27,231 bases of DNA from Ureaplasma sp. (GTDB taxonomy: Bacteria; Bacillota_I; Bacilli_A; Mycoplasmatales; Mycoplasmoidaceae): the NCBI GenBank assembly GCA_020024775.1, contig JAHHTF010000010.1, positions 1 to 27,231 on the forward strand, given 5' to 3'. The stretch's first letter is position 1; every line of letters begins with the position of its first letter. Position numbers and translations under genes: made by a program. Shown piece by piece: positions 1-11,488 of the stretch. Under the pieces are notes generated by a model. That model had not been told where the DNA came from. It saw only the letters and a program-made list of their open reading frames with translations, and made no database searches.

Positions 1-56
1 CACATAATTTTATTATATCTGTGTATAGTGTGTTCATTTTGAATGAAAAATATTAT

Positions 57-93
57 AAATATCTATTTCGTTTTTTTGGAATAGATATTTTTT
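57..93 (+). terminator. Rho-independent terminator of an upstream gene
   Basis: A 13-bp stem (57-69 pairing with 78-90, one G-U pair) closes a T-rich loop and runs into a T tract at 88-93. It probably ends transcription from a + strand gene left of the window. Bases 1-56 hold no ORF that I can support. The stem is AT-rich, so its strength is uncertain. Confidence 0.6.
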
Positions 94-142
94 ATTTGTT
101 ATACTATAAGCATGGGGTTTAATTTATAATTAAACTTTTAAC

Positions 143-171
143 TTGTCATTATTTTTTAAAAGTGCTATAAT
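143..171 (+). promoter_or_regulatory. Sigma-A type promoter for the giant permease
   Basis: TTGTCA (143-148) and a perfect TATAAT (166-171) are separated by 17 bases, and a TG dinucleotide one base before the -10 gives an extended -10. Transcription would start near 178, leaving a leader of about 64 bases before the TTG start at 242. It is the clearest promoter in the window. Confidence 0.7.
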
Positions 172-226
172 AATATAATGTAATTATATTATCTAGATAA
201 ATCTTAGAAACATAAAACTTTTAGAG

Positions 227-231
227 AGGAG
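227..231 (+). promoter_or_regulatory. Ribosome binding site that decides a TTG start
   Basis: AGGAG lies 10 bases before TTG at 242. The reading frame is open from this TTG and adds a basic N-terminus before the first membrane segment, so I place the start here and not at the second TTG at 302, which has no Shine-Dalgarno sequence. Confidence 0.7.
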
Positions 232-241
232 ATTAAAAGTT

Positions 242-3200
242 TTGAAAAATTTTAATTTGTTATTAAGAAACTGTTCAAGAATTATGTGAAAATTCAAATT
301 CTTGATTTTACAGTTATGTATGTTGCTATTTATTGCAATTACAATTCTATCAAGTGTATTTTTATCCAATGTTTCTTTGAATGCCTCTTATAACCATTTA
401 ATTGTTGATGGTGTTTCTCCAGATTTATCTATTCAAAAATATAGTCCCACTTCAAGTGTAGCAATTGATATATCTACAAAAGATTCAAGTAATCAATTGA
501 TACCATTTGATTCATCAGATAATAATCCAAATTTTAAATCATCAAAAGCAAAGCAACCATATCAGGTTTATACTCCGGCTAGTGTTTCTAATTTACCTGT
601 TTCAGCTGGATCTCCGAATATTCCTGTTTATGGTTTCAATCAATTTTATGCAAATATAAATGCTATCAATCCTAAAGCATTTCCAAACTTGATTTACTCA
701 CCTAACTTTGAATATTGTATTCCAGTTAATGATGTAAGAACACCAATTGAATATAAAGACAGACTATACAACTTAATTAGTTTTTATAACAATGGTTTAT
801 ATCCGTCAGAATTAGTTAAAAACCCAGGGGCTGCTAATGTTGATATTAGTGGTTTATACAACCAATCAATTTATTCATTTGACCCTTGATCAATCAAATT
901 AAACAATGGTGTACTTAGTACATCAGAATTTGGTCTTGCAAATATTCAAGGATTTTCAGGGACTGATGAACCAAGCTTCCTTGTTTATTTATCAACTTAT
1001 GATAATGTAAATAAACAAATTGTTACTACATCAAATACATTTGCACCAGATACTGTAACTCAAGCACAAATGGATACAGTAAATAATCAAGTTGTTTTTA
1101 GTAATACTGAATTCTTAATAAACAATGATAACATGATGATTCCTGGTAAACCAATGAACACCATTAATGATTTAAGGGATTTCTTGGTTAGCAAGAATAG
1201 TTATAATGTTGATAAATATTCAGAACAATTATTTGGTTTCTTAAAACAATCTGTTCAAAATTTTAAAGCATCTTCATTTGCTACGGTGACAGATGAATTT
1301 AGTTTTCATTATAAAATAGATGCAGCTAAATCAACTGGATTAGCTAGTTTTATTTCATCAAAAGGAAATCAAGCAGTTGGTGAATATAAGAAATATTTTG
1401 AAGGTGATTTAACAATCCCTGTAGTTCCTTATTTAACTGTAACTCCAGTTGCAGGTTATACTCCAACTATTGATGAGTTAAAACAACCAATTAATTTAGC
1501 TACAACATCTAATTGAACTCCAAACAATAGAGCTATCAAATCTTATTTATTATCAGCAATTGAAGTTCTAAAAATTAACTTATTAGATAAATATAATGAA
1601 TTCTTAGAAAAATTAAGTACAACTCTAGATCCAAAATATCAAGTTATTTATAAAGAATACCTTGATAAATTTGACATCGAACAATACCTAAAATCTAAGA
1701 ATTATAAATACTCAGTTTCTTCTAACTTTGTTTATTCATCATTAGGAGCAAGTGCAATTGTTTCTGAATATGAACAAAACCCAGAAGATAACAAACTAGT
1801 ATTAGAAAAAGGTCTTGGAATTCAAAAATCAAGAATGATTCAACTTGATACACAAATGTTCAAAATCGAACAAGTTGTAACTCCAGGAGAACCAGCTAAG
1901 GTTTTTGAACAAACTCTTCCAACGTTATGTAAAAACAAATTCCAACTTCTAGATGGAGTTGCATTTGCTTACTATGATATTTCAAAAGAAAATTTCTTAA
2001 AACACAAACTATATAATCTTTTTGCAATGTTATCTCAAGCTGATTTTGAATTAGGTGCTACTGATAAAGATTATATTTGAAGATACACTGCTTGATTAGG
2101 TGATCCTAAAAATACAGAAAATTGAAACTTGTATTTTTCAAGAGTACAAGATTTTTGTGATCACTGAACAGTAAACAAACTTGATAACATAGGATATGGT
2201 TATAGAATTGCACTTAACCAACATTCTGCAATCCCCTCAGTTTATTTATCTTCAGCAGGAATATATACAGATACAACATCTAGTGCGATAGTTTTATCTC
2301 AAAACTATAATAATTTCAAGAATGGTTCAAAAAGTGTTGTTGATTCTAAATTTATTTCTGATGCATTACAATTACCAACCCTAACATATAAAATCAACCA
2401 AGACGATATTAATAAAAACCCTTATTTATTTCAAAAACATTATATTTATAACCCTTATTCAAACAAAACCGAATTCTATAATGACTTCAATGATTGAGTA
2501 GCAAGATTAGACGACAAATTTAAAATTAACTTTAACTCAAATGAGTATGTAATCATTGGTTCTGGACTATCCCCTGAATTTATGTATCCAGTAACATCAC
2601 AAGAACAAATGTTAGTTGATAACAACTCACCTGTATTCTTTGTAAATGAAACAGGTTTCACAAAAGCACATGACTCATTAACTAACCCAATTTCATCTCA
2701 TTATTGAGTTAACGTTCCAACATTAAAAAATAAAACTCATCATAAATCTGTTGAGTTAGCTACTGAAGAAATTAATGATAAATTCTGACCAGTGTACAAT
2801 AACAACATTTCATATCCGATTAATGATCCAAGTCAACCAGATCAATTATTGTATGCAAGAATGAATTTCTCTAAAAACATCTTACAATTTGTTATTATCT
2901 TAACTTCAGTTATTGGAGTAATCATTGCATCACTTGCAATCTTCTTCTTATCAATCCTATTAAGAAGTATTATTAAACAAAACTTAAATACATTTGCAAT
3001 TGGTTTAGCTAATGGAATTACAAAAAGAAAACTTGCACTAAGTTTCTTCCCATTAGCACTAATCCCTTCCTTTGCTGCTGCATTAATAGGTTATGGTATT
3101 TCATTATTAACTTACCCTTTAATAAATAATGCAATTCTAACTTATTGAACATTAGGTATTACTCCAGCAGTATTTAGTTTCTTAGTATTTGGATCAATCT

Positions 3201-5626
3201 TCTTGATTACAGCAGTCTTGATGTTTGTAACAATGATTTGTGTAATCTACTGAACTCTAAGAAAACCAACCGCAGTATTATTAGCAAATGGTGCTGAATA
3301 TAAAGTAAACAAATTAATGCAATGAACTAAACCAGCATTAACAAGAATGGGAGCGCTTGCTTCATTTAGAGGAACCTTCATCTTTAAGAACTTCTCAAGA
3401 TTCCTGGTATTAATTGGTTTAATGACGATGTTTATGACAATGAGCAGTATGTTTGTTTCATTGTCAAACAGTTTTAGTTCAGCAATGTCTCATACCCTTA
3501 AAAACAAAGATTACAATTATAGTGTAGACTTCTATACTCCAACTGAATCTGGTGGTTATATTTCCCCTATTAAACCAGAAGATTTAGGAACAAGTAAATA
3601 TAGTTTCACACAAATTCATGCTTTAAGTAATGATACTGTTTATGGACTTAAATATAAAGATGCATTAACTTATACAAACCCACTAGACCCAACAAAACAA
3701 ATATTTTACTCTAACTTAGCATTACCAAGTGTTAACTATGTTGCTGAGTTACAAAACAATATCAACTTCTTTAAAAACAAATACTGAATTAGATTAGTTC
3801 TAGATATTGATATTCAATTCTTAAACATCAATATTAACCCATGAGCATGAGCTAAAAGAGCAATCCCTCCATCAATGCTTAAAGTTGCTGATGATTTATA
3901 TGAAAATCAAATGACTGATGTATTTAAATACTTCATTTATGAATCATATAATTGAGATACATTAAGTTCTATTAACAGAAATGATCAATTAATGTATACT
4001 TGATATATTGACCCAGTTGTTGCTAAAGAAAATCAATTCTCTTTATACAATGATTTAAATAACTCATCTAATCCAGAAGATTGAAACCAATCTAATTGAT
4101 GTTACAAATACATTAAAGATTCAAATGGCACTTATTATTGAAAACCAAGTACTGCAGACATCAACTATGGTTTACCAACTTATGAGTTCAAACCATCATA
4201 TTTAAAATTGGTTTCAACAATCTTAGCATTACCATTCAACCCTTTATATAATTACTATTTACAACAAACTAATCAACCATTAGTAAATCGTAATTATTAC
4301 TTAGGAACTAACTTCTTACCATATGAACAAAAAGATAGTCAGTTATATACATATATTGATGCTAAAGATGCTAAACATCATGAAACAATTAGAATCAAAG
4401 GAATTGATCCAACAATCAATTTAGATACATCAGGAACATCAACTCCTAAATTCTATTTGTATGATGAATACTCAAATATAAACTTAGTAAACAAACTTAA
4501 ATGATATGAAGACAACATGTTTGATGTTAATGGATTACCAAAAGATGGTTATTACCCATTAATCATTAATGAAGTTGTTCACAAAAAATATGGTTACAAC
4601 ATTAATGATACATTTGAATACAGAGTTCAAAATCATTATGAAAGATTTAAATTCAAATCCCTAAACAAACCACAACCAACTGCTAAATTTAAAATTATTG
4701 GTATTACAACTTCTAAATCCGAAGAACAATACTTTACAACTCAAAAGTCAGCAAATAAAATTCTAGGATTTAAAAAACCAGTTTATAAACCAACTAAAGA
4801 TATTATCAAAGATGAAACATTTAATTGTTGATCTGATAAACAAGCAATTGAAGACTTTGTTCCATTCAATGGGGTTATTACAAGTTCTGAAATTCCAGAA
4901 TTCTTAAAACTTGGATTAATGCTTTATACTCCAAGTGGACTAAACCCATTATCTAACCAAATTCCATTTGAATTCACATTTGGTGATGAATTAGAACAAA
5001 TCAAAAAGAACTGAACAAAAATTAACCCAATCGTTGGTTTTGATTTAGTAGATCCAAATATCTCAAACCCATTACCAATTGATGTAGTTAATATTTTTGC
5101 TAAAAACTATATGAACATCTTCTCAGAAGGTGATCATCCAATGACTAGTTATTATTTAGCAAGCTTAAATTCAATTGACCCAACAATTGTTTCTAAAGTT
5201 CTAGGTATTGCAATGGATAAAACATCAAATGATATTATGACAATCATTATTAGTGCTTTTGTACCAACATTAATTATTATTATTCTGTTATTATCATTTG
5301 TTATTGTTCAAGAAGCAAGAAGATTGATTGCATTACTAAAAGTTCAAGGATTTGGCGATTGAACAAACGCAATATCATTATCATTCATTTACTATATTGT
5401 GTTAGGAATCTCATTATTGTTTAATATTGGATTAAACTACTTATTATCATGAGGTTTCTCTAAAGCAGTATTCTCAATGTTTAATATTATTATTAGTCCA
5501 GTTGCTCCATGATGAATTTATGTAGTTACTACATTAATTCTATTAGCAATGGTACTATCATTAACATTATCTACCTTCTTTAAATTAAAGAATGCAAATT
5601 TAGTTGAAGAAATCAGTGTTAAATAA
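242..5626 (+). CDS. Giant FtsX/MacB-type ABC transporter permease
   Basis: The product is a 1794-residue membrane protein, read as one frame only if UGA is Trp. Its layout is one N-terminal membrane segment (about 20-42), a huge extracellular domain (43-878), three membrane segments (about 879-905, 930-956, 969-1003), a cytoplasmic linker with a basic K/R-rich stretch, one segment (1050-1075), a second extracellular domain (1076-1660), and three C-terminal segments (1667-1690, 1710-1737, 1759-1780). This is two FtsX units in tandem, as in MacB/LolC-like permeases, with the outer domains greatly enlarged. Mollicutes are known to carry very large permeases of this kind (the MG468 type in M. genitalium). 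No ATPase lies beside it here; the partner may be upstream of the window. The substrate is unknown; lipid or lipoprotein handling, or peptide export, are possible. It has its own promoter and terminator. Confidence 0.85.
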
Positions 5627-5632
5627 TTAATT

Positions 5633-5661
5633 AGAATTGTTCTTAAGAACAATTCTTTTTT
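5633..5661 (+). terminator. Rho-independent terminator of the giant permease
   Basis: A perfect 24-base palindrome (5633-5656) begins 6 bases after the stop codon and is followed by a T run to 5661. It separates the permease from the importer operon. Confidence 0.85.
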
Positions 5662-5686
5662 ATTGTTCAAAATTATTTTTAAAAAA

Positions 5687-5732
5687 TATATACTATTTCA
5701 CTAACTGATTTTGTTTTTGTGTATATACTATT
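5687..5732 (+). repeat. Direct repeat TATATACTATT before the importer operon
   Basis: The 11-mer TATATACTATT occurs at 5687-5697 and again at 5722-5732, exactly 35 bases apart, between the terminator and the lipoprotein start. The second copy contains TATACT (5724-5729), a possible -10 element. The pair could be a regulator site or two alternative -10 regions, but in such AT-rich DNA chance is a real alternative. Confidence 0.35.
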
Positions 5733-5774
5733 AGTGTTAATTTTAAACAAACAAGAAATAAAGGAAATATATCC

Positions 5775-7298
5775 ATGAACAAAAGAAAACTATTTTTTGG
5801 TTTAGCAGGTGCATTCGCTTCTGCTATTGCAATTACAACAACAGCAGTTGTAGCTACATCTTGTGGTTCAAGTAGTGGAACTAAAGGTGAATGATACAAA
5901 AATGTAGCAGATCCATATAAGGAATTAAACATGCTAGCAACGACTATGGATGCAGCAGGTTATACTCCAGGAGATGGATCAAAATACATTGATAAAGCCA
6001 AAATTGTTAATGATAAAGTAAGAGGTTATGTTAAAGCAGTAGCTGGAGTGATGAAACAACAATCATTAAACAATAAATCTATTGTGTTTTTAAAAAATGA
6101 TTCAATGGGGTTTGATCCAAATGCTAATGAGAGTGCAAAACTAGCTAACATTAACACTTTCCATATGGAACAACCAATTTTGTATCCAACAGTGTATTCA
6201 CAACCTGATAATGCAGAAGTTCCAGGAATGGGAATGAGTTTCCCAGCGCCAGTAAAAGATGAAGGATTAAGAATGTTTGATGACTGATTTGAAATTGGTG
6301 CTAGTGCACTAAACTCAGGTAACTCATCAGTTCCGGCAACAATTGCAGATTCATGAAAAGGAACAGCAGACTATGTAATCTTTTTATATGATTCAAAAAA
6401 TATGTCTGCAGCTCAAGAACAAGCTTTTATTAAATATGCATTAAATAATAATAGTCCAAACTTCTTAGCTAAACAAATTCTAAATCCTAAATCAGCTTGT
6501 AAACAAGTTATTCCATTAGACATTGAATACTTCTATAACACAACATTCCATGTTTTAGGAAACCAAGAAATCGCTGAATGATTATCAAGTGTTTTAATTG
6601 ATGCAGCAGATGGAACTTTTGAAGCAATCACTAAGCAACCAGCAATTGCAGCATTAGATGCACAAAAACAAACAATTGCTCCAGCAAATGTGATGACTAA
6701 AGATAAATTAACTAATAGAAAACAAGGAATTAAAGATAATTTAGTTAATATGATTTCTGCAAGAGACAACACTAATGGACACTTTGCAGCATTAGGTTTA
6801 CAACCAGATTTATTTGTTGAAAACGGAAATCAAAACTCTCAACAATACCAAAAGGTTGGAGCATTCTTCGTAGATACAGATCCAACTGGTGCTACAGGAA
6901 CTCAAATCTATAACCCTAGTACAATTAGTGTTAAAACAAAAGATTTCTTAACTCATTCAGAACCTACTCAAATTGAAGCAGCAAATATTTATGCAGCAGC
7001 AAGTGACCGTTCAAACTTTGGTAACCAAGCTCCTTGACCACTAACAACATCTCAACAATCTAAACAACAAACTGTTAGTGAACCAGAATTAGGTATCCAA
7101 ACAAGAGATGCTGGTAAGTTCACATTAGAACAACTAATTGCTAAAAAATATATTGGAACTTGTGTATATACAGAAAGAAATGATACAGATTACACTCAAA
7201 GTGCATATGTGTTAAATATTACACTTCCAGACTCTAAAATTGTAAATTTACAAAGTTATTACGATTCTAAAAAAGACTACTTTAATTTAATGAATTAA
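5775..7298 (+). CDS. Lipoprotein, likely solute-binding subunit of the FecCD importer
   Basis: This is a 507-residue lipoprotein. It begins with a basic N-terminus and hydrophobic core, then a lipobox VATSC with the lipidated Cys at residue 30. AAAGGA (5760-5765) sits 9 bases before the ATG. Later parts resemble class III periplasmic-binding folds. A hydrophobic strand ends in YVIFLYDS and is followed by a helix. Then comes IPLDIEYFY, and then a C-lobe helix, recalling the FhuD/FepB C-lobe. It is longer than usual binding proteins (about 300), with an Asn/Gln-rich C-terminal extension. It is the first of four same-strand genes and is directly followed by two FecCD permeases and their ATPase, which argues that it delivers substrate (siderophore, heme or a cobalamin-like compound) at the outer membrane face. 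The ligand is not readable from sequence. Confidence 0.75.
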
Positions 7299-7320
7299 TT
7301 TAGTATATTCATAATTGTTT

Positions 7321-8370
7321 ATGAATAAAATCTTACTTAAAAAAAATAGAGTGCAGCAGAATGAAAACTTCCTGCACTACTCATCTATCAGTAAAACAAC
7401 AAAAGTAATTATTGCAATTGTTGTTTTGCTATGTAGTTCATTTATTGTCTTCTCTTTCTTCATTGAGTTTAAATATGGTGGTGAATTAACCATTATTACT
7501 CCACAAGAAATTGCTAGCAATAATATTAAATTTACAACTAGAGTTTTACAGCCATTAGGTTATTTAATTGCAGGAATAGGGGTCCCAATTGTTTCATGTT
7601 GTTTGCAATCAACAACCCGAAATAAACTTGCTGAACCAACCACACTAGGTTTCTTTCCAGTTATCTTGATGGCAATCATGGTGTCATCAGTTAATCCATT
7701 TGGATCAAATATTTATTTCCAATGAATCTTTGCTTGTTGTTTCTCATCAATCATTATTTTTATGAACTTGATATTAACAAAAAAAGATATTTCAAAATCA
7801 ACAATGAAATCAGTTTTGATTGGATTTACCTTTAATGGAATCATTACAGGAATCAACTGAATTCTATATACTTATTTACCAAGCTTAACAAGTAGTATTA
7901 ATCCATTAGTTTGATTAGCTGGAACTAACTTAGTTCCTTTAACTTCAACTAATGTGATTATCTCAGGAGTTGTTTGTTTAGTATTTACCATTGCATTATT
8001 AATTATGATTCCATATTACAATGTAATTCAAAAAGATCCAATCTTAGCGAAGTCATTAGGAATCAATGTTAATACAGTTTATTGAATCACTGCATTCTTT
8101 TCTATCTTTATAGTTGTAGGAGCTAGTTTTGTAGCTGGTGGGGTGATGTTACTAGGTTTAGTAATTCCTCATTTAATTAGAATGATTTTCAGAACTGATG
8201 ACAACACAGTGGTAATGACTGTCTCACCATTCTTAGGTAGTGCATTGTTATTAGCATCAAATATTCTAAGAAATGGATATAACCTAAACATGAACCTATT
8301 AACTGCAATCTTAGCAATCCCAGTGTTCATCATTTTACTAACAAGAAAGAATCATCATGATAAAGCCTAA
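7321..8370 (+). CDS. FecCD-family ABC importer permease, first subunit
   Basis: The protein has 349 residues and many membrane segments. Two family hallmarks are visible: TTRNKLAEPTTLGFF near residue 100, matching the RNPLADP-LG motif of FecCD/BtuC permeases, and AGGVMLLGLVIPHLIR near 275, matching the cytoplasmic coupling region G-LGLIVPH-R. SLGINVNTVYW just before it fits the A-LG-V region. The ATG at 7321 was chosen over a TTG two codons earlier; neither has a clear Shine-Dalgarno site. The gene begins 22 bases after the lipoprotein and its end overlaps the next permease by 14 bases, so the two chains are probably translationally coupled and form a heterodimer channel. The family imports iron-siderophores, heme or vitamin B12; which one applies here is unknown. 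Confidence 0.85.
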
Positions 8371-9418
8371 TCAAGAAATAGTTATTAAAGAAAACAATAA
8401 ATTAAAGTTTTATAAAAACAAACATAAATTCTTTTTTGATCAACACAAAGGAGGATTGTTCAAACTATTTATTTTAATATTAGTTTGTTTACTTTTATTT
8501 TTGTTAGTAGCAATGATTATTGTTGGTGGAATTATTAAACCAACAAACCTTAAAGGAAACTTTGTATATGTTTTACAAATGGTTATCACTGGGTTTAATT
8601 TAGGAGCAAGTACATTCTTATTACAAAAAATTACGAAGAATAAATTAACTGACCCAGCGATTGTTGGGTTTGGAAATATTAACTTAATCCCCATGGTAGT
8701 ATTGGTATTATTCACAGATACTTCATTAACTAATGATCCTAGTTTAATTAGTAGAGATACATTTAATAACATTATGCCAATTATTATTTTAGGAACATCA
8801 GTATTATTTATTAGTATCTTCCATGTATGTTCAAGATCTGGAACAAAACAAAACTATAAAAAGATGTTGATTACTGGGATTATCTTAAACTTTATTTCTT
8901 TAGCAATTGCATATAGTATTAAACCGAAACTATCATATAGTCAATGACCAGTGGTTGAAAAATATATTATGGGATTCATTCAAAATGTTCCTAATCCAAA
9001 TACATTATATTTTGTATTAGCATTATCAATCACAATGAACATTTGAATTTTATTGATTTCAAGAAAATTACACATCAGTATTACTAACCAAGATATTGCC
9101 ACACAATTAGGAGTTAATAATAACTCAATTATGTATCAAGCTTTGTTTTGTGTAGCAGGATTAATTTCTGCAAGTTATATGATTGCAGGAGACTTTGTAT
9201 TTGTTGGACTATTAGCCGCAAACATTGCATCAATGATGTTTAAAAAAGAATTTACTAAAGGTTATTTTGGATCAGGTTTATTTGGTGTTATTGTAGTGCT
9301 ATTAACATACTTTGTGTTCAAGAACCTAATTGGAATTGAACCAGAAATTATTCCTTTATTAATTCCATTAGCAATCGGCCCTTATTTCTTATTTTTATTA
9401 TTTCGGAGTAAAAAATAA
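8357..9418 (+). CDS. FecCD-family ABC importer permease, second subunit
   Basis: This 353-residue polytopic membrane protein begins with a basic, charged cytoplasmic stretch of about 35 residues, then membrane segments. LGASTFLLQKITKNKLTDPAI near residue 85 is the counterpart of the Q--TRNPLADP-LG motif of the family. The C-terminal half has ATQLGVN near residue 240 and VFVGLLAANIASMMF near 280, the second matching the coupling region, although the usual PH-R is replaced by AANIA. Start ATG 8357 lies inside the end of the first permease. The two permeases are clearly homologous but diverged, as in FecC/FecD pairs. The ATPase starts 2 bases after the stop codon. Confidence 0.85.
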
Positions 9419-9420
9419 TT

Positions 9421-10524
9421 ATGAATTCATCAGCATTATTTCACATACAAAACATCTATGTTAAGTATGATAAAAAATACATCCTTGAGAATTTTAGTTT
9501 AGATATTAACAAAGGTGATTTCTATGTGGTATTAGGATCTAACGGATGTGGAAAATCAACCTTAATTAAATCTCTAGTAAGAGTTAATAAATTATCAAGT
9601 GGTTGTATTTTATATAACAATAAATATATTGATTTACCATATAAAACAAACATAAAAATAAGAATAAATAATACAAAGATTGCATTAAAATTCAACGCAA
9701 GTAAAGTTCAAAGATTATCAAAATCAATTGATAAATTAGTTCATGATTTAAATAATCCAAACCTTAGTGATAAACACCAAAAATATCAAACTAAATTAGC
9801 TAAATTAAATGAGTCATTAAATAAAACTAACGAAAAAATAAGACTATTAAATGCAATACTAGAAAATGATTTATTTTTATTAGAACATTGAGAAGAACAT
9901 GAACACATTCATTCTAAAAAATTAAGTCTACAAATAGCTTATGTCCCTCAACTACAAGATTTCCCAGAACAAACTACAGTATATGATTTTGTGAAACTAG
10001 GAAGATATCCACATTCCAATGCTTTGGGTTTAAATTTTGATTATTTAAAAGAACACGAAATAATTATCGATGCACTAAACAAAGTAGGAATTGAACCATT
10101 ACATAATAAGTATCTAGATGAACTATCAGGTGGTCAAAAACAAAAAGCATTAATCGCTTTAGCTTTAGCTCAACAAACTGATACAATCATTCTCGATGAA
10201 CCAACAAACCATTTAGATATTAAATCTCAATTAGAGATTATGGATTTATTAGAATCATTACATTCTGAATTAAATAAAAACATTATTATCATTATCCATG
10301 ATATTAATATGGGTATTAAATATGCTACTAACATTTGCTTAATGAAAGAAGGTAGAATCATTGCAAATGGGACTAAGCAAGAAGTTATTACTAAACAAAA
10401 TATCTTTTATGCTTTTGGAGTAGATGTAGATATATATAAATCAGATGATAATCAAATTGAAATTACTAAGTTCTGATTATCAGATGATGAAGAAAAAGCA
10501 ATCCAAGATAATGTTAAACAATAA
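9421..10524 (+). CDS. FecE/FhuC-type ABC importer ATPase with a large insertion
   Basis: A 367-residue ATPase that energises the two FecCD permeases. Visible parts are Walker A GSNGCGKST (39-47), Q-loop YVPQ (174-177), the GRYPH motif typical of FecE/FhuC ATPases (194-198), signature LSGGQ (235-239), Walker B with DEPTNHLD (255-265) and the H-loop His 293. The family usually has about 255-270 residues. The extra length lies between Walker A and the Q-loop, about residues 72-168: a Lys/Leu/Asn-rich stretch likely to form a helical hairpin, ending in a His/Glu cluster HWEEHEHIH (156-164). All catalytic motifs survive, so it should be active. TGA encodes Trp at 157 and near the C-terminus. It is the last gene before a bidirectional terminator. 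Confidence 0.85.
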
Positions 10525-10530
10525 GTAAAC

Positions 10531-10565
10531 AAAAGTATTCACAAATAATCTGTGAATACTTTTTT
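10531..10565 (+). terminator. Bidirectional terminator between convergent genes
   Basis: A perfect 13-bp stem (10531-10543 with 10551-10563) encloses a 7-base loop and is flanked by T on the + side and A on the other. It begins 6 bases after the ATPase stop and touches the end of the - strand gene at 10566, so it can serve both convergent transcripts. Confidence 0.85.
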
Positions 10566-10850
10566 CTATCAATTGTTTTTAAATGGATCAAAAGGATCGT
10601 TATTGAATGGATCAATTGGGTCATTGTTGAATGAATCATTGTAAACATGATCTGGAATCATAGGTTCTATAATATCAACAATTTGTTTTGGAATAGCACC
10701 AACAGAATCTAGTGAAGAAATCTTTGCAAGCTTTAATGCATAGTCTTCTTCATCATCAATATAACTGATTCCTGTTTCTAGTATACCATCATTGTTATTA
10801 TTGAATAGGTTGTGTTCAATATTAAATTTGTTGTTGTTCTTGTTGATCAT
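10566..10850 (-). CDS. Short acidic protein overlapping a SHOCT gene out of frame
   Basis: A 94-residue product if started at ATG 10850; ATG 10862 would add four residues. The end is TAG, because the TGA before it (10569-10571) is read as Trp. The N-terminal 20 residues are Asn/Lys-rich and may be a by-product of the overlapped frame. The rest is acidic and protein-like, with no membrane segment, and ends in a repeated DPFNNDP/DPFKNN tail. The start lies inside the 3' end of the upstream membrane protein gene in another frame. It may be a coupled separate gene, or the displaced C-terminus of that gene after a frameshift (a +1 shift would join them). No family recognised. Confidence 0.5.
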
Positions 10851-11466
10851 CGTTATTCTCACTACTAGTATTATTTATTAAATCGTTTTTTAGTTTTTCA
10901 AATTCTTCAATAGTTATTGTTTTTTCATCTAGCATTCTTTTTAATTCTTTCAACTGATTAATAATATCAATGCCGCCAACATTATTAAGGTTGTTGTATT
11001 CTTTTTGAACAATTGCTTGCATTTGCTTTCTAAGCTTTTCTTCTTCTTTTTGTTTCTTTAAATACTCTTGTAAAGTTAATGCTTTAAGTTCAGAAAAACG
11101 AATAGCTAGAATAATATTAGCAAATCATCCAAATATTATTTGTAAGCCAAACATTATCTTCATTATTTTAACTTTTTTCTCATCAATGAATCTTTCTAAC
11201 TCAGGCATGGTTGTAATAGAATAACCTAATATTACTAATGAATAAATAAAAGCAAAGAATAATGCAACAGCTCCAAGACCACCAGGGAATATAACTCATC
11301 CAATACCATCTGGTGCCAAAGTACCAAATCAAAATAATGAAAGGAATACACCAATTATTCAAGCTATTGATGCAGTAACATTACCTACATAAAATTCAGC
11401 AGCTTTTTCATGTAACAATTTTTGTGACCAAGGAACTCCTTTTTTATAATACACAATATATGACAT
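10822..11466 (-). CDS. Three-segment membrane protein with C-terminal SHOCT-like module
   Basis: A 214-residue protein of unknown function. Hydrophobic segments lie at about 31-49, 55-82 and 103-124. A charged coiled region (130-160) follows, then a SHOCT-like pair of helices at 169-197 (NQLKELKRMLDEKTITIEEF core), and a Gln/Asn/Glu-rich tail. SHOCT modules are short oligomerisation domains found at the C-terminus of many bacterial membrane proteins. Trp is encoded by both TGG and TGA. A GGGGGT sequence 4 bases before the ATG is the only Shine-Dalgarno candidate. It starts 22 bases after a similar gene and shares a transcript with it. The two other proteins of this plan nearby suggest a locally expanded family. 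Confidence 0.75.
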
Positions 11467-11488
11467 AAATACCCCCAATATTTAATCA

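Noticed and set aside
302..5362. Eight or more separate short + strand ORFs in the first 5.4 kb, looking like a decayed gene
   Set aside because: All are in one frame and are broken only by TGA; with UGA as Trp they form one intact permease.
8440..8772. 110-codon - strand ORF
   Set aside because: It is antisense to the second FecCD permease, has no ribosome site, and the sense frame carries the family motifs.
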